Under the pieces are notes generated by a model. It had not been told where the DNA came from and did not search any database. It was given only the letters and a program-made list of their open reading frames with translations. A stretch of DNA of 6,093 nt from DASVSL01 sp036388095 (GTDB lineage: Bacteria; Patescibacteriota; Saccharimonadia; Saccharimonadales; Saccharimonadaceae). Where the stretch lies: positions 1-6,093 of the forward strand of contig DASVSL010000053.1 of the NCBI GenBank assembly GCA_036388095.1. The letters run 5' to 3'. Shown one piece after another: positions 1 through 4,616 of this stretch; position 1 is the first letter of the stretch, and the number at the start of each line of letters is the position of its first letter. A program made the translations under genes and the position numbers.

Positions 1-31
1 ACATTACCCCCGGACTGCGAAGGTCATCTAC

Positions 32-37
32 TATTAT
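32..37 (+). promoter_or_regulatory. Possible -10 box for the DUF1697 gene
   Basis: TATTAT matches the sigma-70 -10 consensus at 5 of 6 positions and lies 6 bases before ATG 44 and 27 before ATG 65. No recognisable -35 hexamer lies at the expected distance, so the promoter is tentative. Confidence 0.35.
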
Positions 38-64
38 ATCAGGATGACGGCTAGACTAAAGAGC

Positions 65-616
65 ATGCGTAAAGACTACATCGCCCTGCTGCGCGGCATT
101 AATGTCGGCGGGAACACCCCAATGAAAATGGATAAACTGCGCGATTGCCTGACGACTGCTGGCTTCGCAAATGTCCGGACCTACATCGCCAGTGGCAATG
201 TACTATTGAGCAGCGAGCTACCCCGAGATGCGGTTGAGTCAACGATTGCGACGGCCCTAAAGACGGCCTTTGCCTACGAAGCACCAGTGGTGACACTATC
301 GCGCGAGCAGTTTTTACAGGTCTGTGACGAAGTACCAGTTGGGTTTGGGACTAAGCCGAAAATCTATCACAGTGATGTCATTTTCATCAAACCGCCGCTG
401 ACGGTTGCTGGGGTGAAACCACATGTGAGCGTGCGGGGCGGCGTCGATACCGCCAGCTACGGCACTCACGCCGTCTACTTCACCCGCGTCAGTGCCGAGC
501 GCACCAAAAGTCACTTGGGTAAAATCATCGGCTCACCGGTCTACGGCCATCTGACGATCCGCAGCTGGCAGACCGTCAACAAACTACGAGCGTTGCTAGA
601 GACCGAACAGAGCTGA
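65..616 (+). CDS. DUF1697 domain-containing protein
   Basis: This is a soluble protein of the DUF1697 (PF08002) family, whose biochemical role is not established. The sequence shows the family's N-terminal signature ALLRGINVGG, followed by a helix and VRTYIASGNVLLSS. Near the C-terminus it has TIRSWQTVNKL, matching the usual T-x-R-N-W-x-T-V-x-K-L ending. I chose ATG 65 (MRKDYIALLRG) because family members usually start just a few residues before the ALLRGIN strand, giving 183 residues, close to the usual length. An in-frame ATG at 44 adds seven residues (MTARLKS) and cannot be excluded. A TATTAT box at 32-37 would start transcription near 44, making ATG 44 leaderless or giving ATG 65 a leader of about 20 bases. 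Neither start has a good Shine-Dalgarno. The gene stands alone and runs tail to tail into the site-2 protease gene, sharing 21 bases. Family assignment is firm; function is unknown. Confidence 0.9.
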   Translation: MRKDYIALLRGINVGGNTPMKMDKLRDCLTTAGFANVRTYIASGNVLLSSELPRDAVESTIATALKTAFAYEAPVVTLSREQFLQVCDEVPVGFGTKPKIYHSDVIFIKPPLTVAGVKPHVSVRGGVDTASYGTHAVYFTRVSAERTKSHLGKIIGSPVYGHLTIRSWQTVNKLRALLETEQS

Positions 617-1228
617 AAACGCCCGTAGGATAATCTCGCGCGCAGCGAGAATAAAGACACCGATCTGGCTTGAAAAAAGAAAAACGATCGCAAAGACAAT
701 CAGTAGCCCCTGCTGCTCGATAACTTCCATGACGCGGCGAGCGCCGTCGGGCGCGAGAGCGTACAGCAAACGGCTACCGTCGAGCGGCGGAATCGGCAGC
801 ATATTGAAGATAAAGAAGCCGAGGTTGACGTAGACCGCGATCAGTAGTGCCTGCCCCGCAAAATCAGCTGGCGTCCCGAGCAGCGCATAGATCCCGAATA
901 AGACAAAGGCAAACACCAAGTTGGTCAGCGGTCCGGCCAATCCGACCAGGGCGGCGCCAAACTCTTCGTATTTCACCCGGTTCGGGTTAAATGGCACCGG
1001 CTTGGCGCCTCCGAAAATCGGCGCGCCAATGATAGCCAGGATCAGCGGCAGCATAATCGTCAAAAACGGGTCGATATGCTTGATCGGATTCAGCGTCAGA
1101 CGCCCTTCCCGCTCGGCGGTGTCATCCCCAAGCCAAAAGGCAACGTAGCCGTGCATGGCTTCGTGAATCGTCATGCTGATAAGCACGATCGCGATAACGA
1201 GGGCGATATAGACGGGGTCGAATTGCAT
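596..1228 (-). CDS. Site-2 protease family (M50) intramembrane zinc metalloprotease
   Basis: This is an integral-membrane zinc protease of the M50 site-2 protease family, short form without a PDZ domain, 210 residues. Such enzymes cut transmembrane segments of other proteins; the substrate here is unknown. The catalytic HEAMH (H22, E23, H26) sits at the end of the first membrane helix. It is followed by the conserved N47-P48-x-x-H51 and a GLAGPLTN segment (96-103). The third zinc ligand is D150 in NMLPIPPLDGSRLL. Hydrophobic segments lie at about 7-27, 55-72, 93-117, 126-148 and 171-195. All catalytic residues are present, so it should be active. The start MQFDPVYIAL is well placed before the first helix. 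A -10 box ends only 8 bases before the ATG, with no Shine-Dalgarno, suggesting a leaderless or nearly leaderless transcript. The sequence closely resembles forms I associate with Saccharibacteria. Confidence 0.93.
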   Translation of the reverse strand: MQFDPVYIALVIAIVLISMTIHEAMHGYVAFWLGDDTAEREGRLTLNPIKHIDPFLTIMLPLILAIIGAPIFGGAKPVPFNPNRVKYEEFGAALVGLAGPLTNLVFAFVLFGIYALLGTPADFAGQALLIAVYVNLGFFIFNMLPIPPLDGSRLLYALAPDGARRVMEVIEQQGLLIVFAIVFLFSSQIGVFILAAREIILRAFSALFGL

Positions 1229-1236
1229 GTAGAGTC

Positions 1237-1242
1237 AGTATA
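1237..1242 (-). promoter_or_regulatory. -10 box for the site-2 protease gene
   Basis: On the - strand this reads TATACT, 5 of 6 matches to TATAAT. With a 17-base spacer the -35 position (1260-1265) reads CTGGCG, only 3 of 6. The predicted transcription start is near 1230, about two bases before the ATG. Confidence 0.45.
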
Positions 1243-1303
1243 GCAAAAGCAACGTCTGCCGCCAGCTCCTACCCTGCTTATGCTTGCACGGACGTATGAA
1301 TGC

Positions 1304-1318
1304 TTTACACTTTTTAAT
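1304..1318 (+). promoter_or_regulatory. Candidate promoter elements for the small gene at 1349
   Basis: TTTACA (1304-1309) resembles a -35 box and TTTAAT (1313-1318) a -10 box, each 5 of 6, but they are too close together to work as one pair. TTTAAT alone would start transcription near 1325, leaving a leader of about 24 bases. Alternatively TTTACA pairs with a poor TCTACA at 1328-1333 (18-base spacer). The sequence does not decide between them. Confidence 0.3.
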
Positions 1319-1348
1319 GTCATTTTCTCTACAGTTGGGATACGAAAG

Positions 1349-1615
1349 ATGATGAAGTTTGTTATGGATAACGGCGATCAGATTATCGCCGAACAGGACG
1401 GCAACAGCGCAGAGCGGCTCCGAGTAATCGACTCGACTGGCTCAACCCTCCCCTCCGACGGCGGCGTATATTACCTGCGTGAGCCGTTCGAGCGAGGCGG
1501 CCCAATCACTTACCTCAGGCTGCCAGCGGGCCGGCACGATCCGAACATCAGGATCTCTACGCTGCCCAAGCGCACCACCAGCGTCATCAAGCGGATCGAA
1601 CCAGTCATCGTCTAG
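1349..1615 (+). CDS. Small hypothetical protein
   Basis: I do not recognise this protein. From ATG 1349 it is 88 residues (MMKFVMDNGDQIIAEQ...), with no signal peptide, membrane segment or cysteines. It has a charged, strand-rich look, with a basic stretch near the end (LPKRTTSVIKRIEP). An in-frame ATG at 1280 would add 23 residues, but that extension lies upstream of the -10-like box at 1313-1318 and reads poorly (CFTLFNVIFS), so I prefer 1349 (or 1352). The Shine-Dalgarno is weak: GGGA at 1337-1340. Support for a real gene comes from GC-rich codon use like its neighbours, and from its position after a plausible promoter and before a strong hairpin terminator at 1643-1670. It is divergent from the site-2 protease gene and probably monocistronic. 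No function can be assigned. Confidence 0.6.
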   Translation: MMKFVMDNGDQIIAEQDGNSAERLRVIDSTGSTLPSDGGVYYLREPFERGGPITYLRLPAGRHDPNIRISTLPKRTTSVIKRIEPVIV

Positions 1616-1642
1616 TACGCCTGCGCCTACCAGCTGGGCACC

Positions 1643-1670
1643 ATGCCCGCTCCTTCACTGGAGCGGGCAT
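1643..1670 (+). terminator. Hairpin terminator after the small gene at 1349
   Basis: ATGCCCGCTCC (1643-1653) pairs perfectly with GGAGCGGGCAT (1660-1670) around a six-base loop, giving an 11-bp GC-rich stem. It is followed by TATAAATAG rather than a run of T, so release may be less efficient than at the other terminators. It separates the small gene from rpmB. Confidence 0.65.
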
Positions 1671-1692
1671 TATAAATAGTGGCAGCCACCTC

Positions 1693-1721
1693 TTGACTCA
1701 AGACGGCAAAAACAGTAGTAT
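1693..1721 (+). promoter_or_regulatory. rpmB promoter
   Basis: TTGACT (1693-1698, 5 of 6) and TAGTAT (1716-1721, 4 of 6) are separated by exactly 17 bases. The predicted start near 1728 leaves a leader of about 28 bases before ATG 1756. The -35 box sits inside a 13-base palindrome, reported as a finding. Confidence 0.65.
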
Positions 1722-1743
1722 TGAACAGCTAAGAACTAACTTT

Positions 1744-1749
1744 GGAAGA
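1744..1749 (+). promoter_or_regulatory. Ribosome binding site of rpmB
   Basis: GGAAGA lies 6 bases before ATG 1756. It is a partial Shine-Dalgarno but helps fix the start at 1756 rather than at upstream in-frame TTG 1693. Confidence 0.5.
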
Positions 1750-1755
1750 ACACCA

Positions 1756-1950
1756 ATGGCATCACACTGCGAACTCACCGGAAAAGGCAAAATGCACGGC
1801 AAAAACGTGAGTTTTAGCTTGCGCCGCACCAACCGCATCTTCCGCCCTAACCTGCAAAAAAAGACGTTTATGGTCGATGGCCAAAAAATCACCATGACGC
1901 TCAGCACCGCGGCGATCCGAACGCTCAAGAAAAAAGGTGTTCTGGCATAA
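1756..1950 (+). CDS. rpmB: 50S ribosomal protein bL28
   Basis: This is bL28, a small basic protein of the large ribosomal subunit. The 64-residue product begins MASHCELTGKGKMHGKNVSF, matching the family opening C-x-x-T-G-(K/R). It continues with the diagnostic RRTNRIFRPNLQKKTFMVDG and ends with STAAIRTLKKKGV. The length agrees with the short bL28 of Firmicutes (about 62 residues) and lacks the C-terminal extension of the E. coli form. Only one cysteine is present (C5), so this is the zinc-free (C-minus) type. An in-frame TTG at 1693 would add 21 residues, but it lies within the promoter -35 box and those residues have no family counterpart. The gene is monocistronic, with its own promoter and a strong terminator at 1964-1993, unlike genomes where rpmB is joined to rpmG. 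Confidence 0.96.
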   Translation: MASHCELTGKGKMHGKNVSFSLRRTNRIFRPNLQKKTFMVDGQKITMTLSTAAIRTLKKKGVLA

Positions 1951-1963
1951 CCGTCAGCCGCAT

Positions 1964-1993
1964 AAAATAGCCCTCCACAGTGAGGGCTATTTT
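1964..1993 (+). terminator. Rho-independent terminator of rpmB
   Basis: A perfect 12-bp stem, AAAATAGCCCTC (1964-1975) with GAGGGCTATTTT (1982-1993), and a six-base loop, followed by ATTTAAG. The A run before and the T run after make it symmetric, so it could also stop transcription from the other strand. It starts 14 bases after the rpmB stop codon. Confidence 0.92.
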
Positions 1994-2039
1994 ATTTAAG
2001 ATGCTTTATACACCTATTTCATAGCATCGTAGGAATAAT

Positions 2040-2069
2040 TTGACATAAATAGTATAAATGATATATAAA
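2040..2069 (+). promoter_or_regulatory. Strong promoter of the 2108 orphan gene
   Basis: A perfect TTGACA (2040-2045) is followed after 16 bases by TATATA (2062-2067), or after 18 by TATAAA (2064-2069). The surrounding 2001-2070 is about 24% GC, and the bases just upstream of -35 are A/T-rich and could act as an UP element. The transcription start should be near 2074-2076, with a leader of about 33 bases. It has the best consensus match in the window. Confidence 0.8.
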
Positions 2070-2085
2070 GTATGGTGTCAGTTTC

Positions 2086-2100
2086 CTCGAGTGAATCGAG
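2086..2100 (+). promoter_or_regulatory. Small hairpin in the leader of the 2108 gene
   Basis: CTCGA (2086-2090) can pair with TCGAG (2096-2100) around the loop GTGAA. It ends 7 bases before the start codon, where a Shine-Dalgarno would normally be, and could limit or tune ribosome access. The stem is only 5 bp. Confidence 0.3.
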
Positions 2101-2107
2101 TTAGTCG

Positions 2108-2404
2108 ATGTCGAAACCGAAGCAACGCGCCAAACCCCCGTACGAAGAACGTCGCTTCACGCTCATCTTCCACTACTGTCCAGAAATGGCATTGATCGAC
2201 CTAGTACACCTGCTTCGAAAGAAAGGTCTGGTCGCAACACCACCCATTGTGATACCGGTACCAGCCACCCAGCGGACGATCATCGAAGGGTTGTACGCGC
2301 CTCACAAGACGCAGCGTGACGTTACTCCGGTCGTCAAAGACTGGGTAAGGCGCCGGTCCCGCAAAGACTCAATCGTGATATTCGACCAGCTCGTCGACCG
2401 CTGA
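2108..2404 (+). CDS. Hypothetical 98-residue basic protein
   Basis: I do not recognise this protein. It starts with a lysine/arginine-rich segment (MSKPKQRAKPPYEERR), then a hydrophobic/helical section (FTLIFHYCPEMALIDLVHLLRKKGL), a proline-rich strand (TPPIVIPVPATQR), and ends DWVRRRSRKDSIVIFDQLVDR. The net charge is clearly positive, there is a single cysteine, and there is no signal peptide or clear membrane helix. The start at 2108 is constrained: an in-frame TAG lies at 2102-2104. The Shine-Dalgarno is weak, although the promoter is near consensus. A GC-rich terminator follows 6 bases after the stop, so it is a single-gene unit. Codon use is GC-rich like its neighbours, while the upstream DNA is very AT-rich. 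A nucleic-acid-binding role would fit the charge, but that is only a guess. Confidence 0.7.
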   Translation: MSKPKQRAKPPYEERRFTLIFHYCPEMALIDLVHLLRKKGLVATPPIVIPVPATQRTIIEGLYAPHKTQRDVTPVVKDWVRRRSRKDSIVIFDQLVDR

Positions 2405-2410
2405 CCACCC

Positions 2411-2442
2411 GCCTGCCCGGCTCCCGGGCAGGCACTCTTTTT
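2411..2442 (+). terminator. Rho-independent terminator of the 2108 gene
   Basis: GCCTGCCCGG (2411-2420) pairs perfectly with CCGGGCAGGC (2424-2433) around a three-base loop, followed by ACTC and a TTTTT run (2438-2442). On the - strand there is no T run after the hairpin, so it would serve the convergent 2450-3073 gene less well. Confidence 0.92.
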
Positions 2443-2449
2443 GCCTGGA

Positions 2450-3073
2450 CTAGCTGCGCTCCAGTTGCACTAGGGTCAGGATATCAGGCAGCGGCCCTTT
2501 AATCTTCCATTTAGTTGTCGTCTCAACCTGCGGGGCGGCCAGTTCTTTGATGAACGGTTCCAGTTCCATTTGCGGAACCTCGTAGGTAACCGCTTTGTCG
2601 TCGTAGTGCGTCGGAATGACTACCTTCGGGTCGATTTGTCGGACAATATGGACCGCTTGGTGGGCATCAAGGGTGTAGCCATTACCACCGACCGGCACGA
2701 TCAGGACATCGACCACCCCGAGCGCTTCAAGCTGCTCCTCGGTGATAACGTGCGTCATGTGGCCGAGCACGGCGAACGTCACGTCTGCCAGCGTAATCCG
2801 GTATATAGTGTTGATCACCGACTTGTCGTGGTCGATCATGCGCTCCGACGGCACACCCTTGACCGAGATATCCCGGACCTCATACTCACCCGGACGGTCA
2901 ATGACCACGGCATCATCTGCCGCGACCAGCAGGTCCGCCTGTGTCGCAATAACGACGGCGTTTTTTGGCGTGACGTCTTTCAGGCCGAGTGCCGACAATT
3001 TCGGGTCAATGACGACCGTCGCTTTTTTAGTGGTGATGACGACGCAATTGCCGCCTTTATATTCAACGTCCAT
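2450..3073 (-). CDS. Metallo-beta-lactamase-fold protein (PF13483/UlaG-like) with eroded metal site
   Basis: This 207-residue cytoplasmic protein has the layout of the Lactamase_B_3/UlaG-like branch of the metallo-beta-lactamase superfamily. Landmarks are VVIDP (20-24), the typical RPGEYEV turn (60-66), NTIYRI (88-93), EEQLEALGVVDVLIVPVGG (112-130), YTLDAHQA (133-140) and VVIPTHY (151-157). The zinc ligands are largely missing. The segment where active members carry HxHxDH reads IATQADLLVA (42-51). The usual L-G-D reads LGHMTH (103-108), and the early G-H-S-S reads GGNCVV (7-12). D136 and H156 remain. It is therefore probably not a standard hydrolase; it may bind a ligand or act structurally. 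It is the second gene of a two-gene unit: its AGGAGG overlaps the stop codon of the winged-helix gene, with only 9 bases between. Fold assignment is firm; activity is doubtful. Confidence 0.85.
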   Translation of the reverse strand: MDVEYKGGNCVVITTKKATVVIDPKLSALGLKDVTPKNAVVIATQADLLVAADDAVVIDRPGEYEVRDISVKGVPSERMIDHDKSVINTIYRITLADVTFAVLGHMTHVITEEQLEALGVVDVLIVPVGGNGYTLDAHQAVHIVRQIDPKVVIPTHYDDKAVTYEVPQMELEPFIKELAAPQVETTTKWKIKGPLPDILTLVQLERS

Positions 3074-3077
3074 AATT

Positions 3078-3083
3078 CCTCCT
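3078..3083 (-). promoter_or_regulatory. Perfect Shine-Dalgarno of the 2450-3073 gene
   Basis: On the - strand AGGAGG lies 4 bases before the ATG and overlaps the upstream gene's stop codon (TAAGGAGG). This shows the organism uses classical Shine-Dalgarno initiation inside operons and fixes this start. Confidence 0.85.
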
Positions 3084-3667
3084 TACCTGAGTATTCCTTC
3101 TTGGTCAGCCAGTACGGTGTGCTTGGCGGTCAGTAATTGCGCGATGAAACGGTCTTTGACGCTCAGCCGGTAGTAAAAGTCCTCGTATGTCATAACGGCA
3201 TAATTAAGGGCCTTGTTCTCTTCTTCTTCCAACTCTTTGATGAATTTCTTGACCTGCGCCTTGTTGAGCGAGCCCGCAATCAAGATATCGACTTCGGCCT
3301 TTGACGTATGCACCAGTTGTCCCGCCAGCAGGGCAACTTTGACGTCACCAAGTGGCTTCAGACGCTTGGTCCAGTCGTTAGCATCGGCAACACCGGCGAC
3401 GCTACTAATTTCGTCGGCGGCGAAAATCTGGTGCAGCGGCTCAAAATGAACATAGTCCTGGTTGATCTCGTAGTACAGCCGGTTGTTGCTGGTCTCGCTT
3501 TTGATAATGCCGATACTAAGCATGTTGGCCAGTTCACGCCGGACCGAGTTGATCTGCTCATCGATCTTGCGAGTGATTTCGCGGACATAAAAGGCTCGAC
3601 CTGGATTGTTCAAAAACAGGTGCAGCAGCTTGACCCTGGTCTTTGAGCCAAATAGTGCGTCAATCAT
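3083..3667 (-). CDS. Winged-helix protein with C-terminal degenerate nucleotidyltransferase-like domain
   Basis: This is a 194-residue two-domain protein. Residues 1-75 look like a winged helix-turn-helix: GSKTRVKLLHLFLNN (7-21), then AFYVREITRKIDEQINSVRR (25-44) as the helix-turn-helix, then GIIKSETSNNRLYYEIN (53-69) as the wing. Residues 100-190 resemble a minimal nucleotidyltransferase fold: KVALLAGQLVHT, EVDILIAG (125-132), KKFIKELEEEENKALNYAVM and YRLSVKDRFIAQLL. The catalytic features are altered: the usual G-S reads G116-Q117 and the D-x-D pair reads E125-V126-D127, so transfer activity is unlikely. I infer a DNA-binding regulator whose second domain senses or docks something. It precedes the metallo-beta-lactamase-fold gene by 9 bases and probably has its own promoter at 3697-3705, which contains an inverted repeat it could bind. 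The weak Shine-Dalgarno is AGGG, about 7 bases before ATG 3667. Confidence 0.82.
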   Translation of the reverse strand: MIDALFGSKTRVKLLHLFLNNPGRAFYVREITRKIDEQINSVRRELANMLSIGIIKSETSNNRLYYEINQDYVHFEPLHQIFAADEISSVAGVADANDWTKRLKPLGDVKVALLAGQLVHTSKAEVDILIAGSLNKAQVKKFIKELEEEENKALNYAVMTYEDFYYRLSVKDRFIAQLLTAKHTVLADQEGILR

Positions 3668-3696
3668 TGGTGTACCCTGTCCCTGACATGCTACTT

Positions 3697-3705
3697 ATGA
3701 TAGCA
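3697..3705 (-). promoter_or_regulatory. Extended -10 promoter of the winged-helix gene
   Basis: On the - strand this reads TGCTATCAT, i.e. the TGn extension plus TATCAT (5 of 6). The predicted start near 3690 leaves a leader of about 23 bases. No clear -35 lies at 16-18 bases, as is common for extended -10 promoters. Read-through from miaA, which ends 61 bases upstream, is also possible. Confidence 0.5.
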
Positions 3706-3728
3706 CGCTGAACACCTCAGCGGGTCAG

Positions 3729-4616
3729 TCAATCAGCTCGATTAGCAGCGTCGTGTTCAATCTTTGCTGCAAGGTAGTTTCGAGCCTCGTCCAGGCTCAG
3801 CCACTGGATATAGTGCAGCCGCTTCAGATAGGTTAGCTGCCGCTTCGCTAGTTGCCGATCCTTGATGACAAAGCGTTCGATCGCCTCATTTTGTGTCATT
3901 TTTCCATGTAATACGGCCTGAAGCAGCGGATAGATATTGCCGGTCATAGCCTCCGACCGTTCGCCGTAGCGATTGGCCAGCTCGGCCGCTTCTTCGAGCA
4001 CACCACCGGCGAACATCGCCTCCGCCCGGGTACGGATGCGGCGCTTGAGCACGTCCATGTCAGTAGTAATGGCGACAACGTGGGTGTTCGCGTCAGGCTC
4101 ATCGCGCTTTACACCGGACTGTCCGCGTCGCAGTAAAGTTGCGATAAGATGTCGTTTATTCAACGGAATGGTGGGTAGTGATAGTTGTAGTGCTTTTATC
4201 ATCGCTTGTAATTCTACTAATGTTAAAGCTTCATATGTAGCAAATTTATCACCATTATTTGATGCTTCGGGCCACTCATACTCTCGTACTAAGGCATCGA
4301 TGTATAGACCCGTACCCCCGACAACGAACGGAAGTTTACCGCGCGCCTGGATAGCATCGATCGCGAGCCGCGCAAGCCGTTGAAAATCAACCGCCGTGAA
4401 GCGCTCACCAGGCTCTACGACATCGAGTAAATGATGTGGCACCCTTGCCTGTTCAGCCTGATTCGGCTTGGCCGTACCAATATCCATACCTATATAGACT
4501 GTCCGGCTATCGGCACAAATGATTTCGCCGCTATAGTGTTCGGCCAGGTCGAGTGCAAGGCCAGATTTGCCACTGGCAGTCGGGCCGGTGATGACGATTA
4601 ATGGCTGGTTATTCAT
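3729..4616 (-). CDS. miaA: tRNA (adenosine(37)-N6)-dimethylallyltransferase
   Basis: MiaA transfers the dimethylallyl group of DMAPP to N6 of A37 in tRNAs reading UNN codons, which stabilises codon-anticodon pairing. The 295-residue product shows the P-loop GPTASGKS (11-18), DSRTVYIGMDIGTAKP (36-51, D36 the expected general base), VPHHLLDVVEP (59-69), VVGGTGLYIDAL (98-109), the RIRTRAEAMFAGGVLEEAAEL helix region (about 193-213) and DRQLAKRQLTYLKR (253-266). These are in family order and near family length (about 300). I chose ATG 4616 because a strong GGAGG lies 4 bases upstream; an in-frame upstream start at 4640 would only add MRRVAGGR. The start overlaps the 3' end of the ATL gene by 8 bases, implying translational coupling. 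Residues 120-146 are encoded by an unusually AT-rich stretch. The reaction needs DMAPP; many CPR bacteria lack a pathway for it, so it may be taken up. Confidence 0.96.
   Translation of the reverse strand: MNNQPLIVITGPTASGKSGLALDLAEHYSGEIICADSRTVYIGMDIGTAKPNQAEQARVPHHLLDVVEPGERFTAVDFQRLARLAIDAIQARGKLPFVVGGTGLYIDALVREYEWPEASNNGDKFATYEALTLVELQAMIKALQLSLPTIPLNKRHLIATLLRRGQSGVKRDEPDANTHVVAITTDMDVLKRRIRTRAEAMFAGGVLEEAAELANRYGERSEAMTGNIYPLLQAVLHGKMTQNEAIERFVIKDRQLAKRQLTYLKRLHYIQWLSLDEARNYLAAKIEHDAANRAD

Noticed and set aside
634..650. Hairpin TCTCGC-N5-GCGAGA as a terminator for the DUF1697 gene
   Set aside because: Only 6 bp, inside the protease coding region, and no T run on either side.
1693..1755. 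N-terminal extension of bL28 from TTG 1693
   Set aside because: The added 21 residues match nothing in bL28, and the TTG is part of the promoter -35 box, so it would not be transcribed.
1672..2053. Shared 9-mer ATAAATAGT at 1672-1680 and 2045-2053 as a common regulatory box
   Set aside because: One copy follows a terminator and the other lies in a promoter spacer, at different positions relative to their promoters; A/T-rich 9-mers recur easily in such DNA.
2570..3136. A 188-residue + strand open frame opposite the metallo-beta-lactamase-fold gene
   Set aside because: It is fully antisense to a gene with a perfect Shine-Dalgarno and clear family motifs; its translation is arginine/aspartate-rich with no recognisable domain, typical of a shadow frame.
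3973..4383. A 136-residue + strand open frame inside miaA
   Set aside because: Antisense to a fully recognisable MiaA, serine/alanine-rich low-information translation, no promoter or ribosome site.
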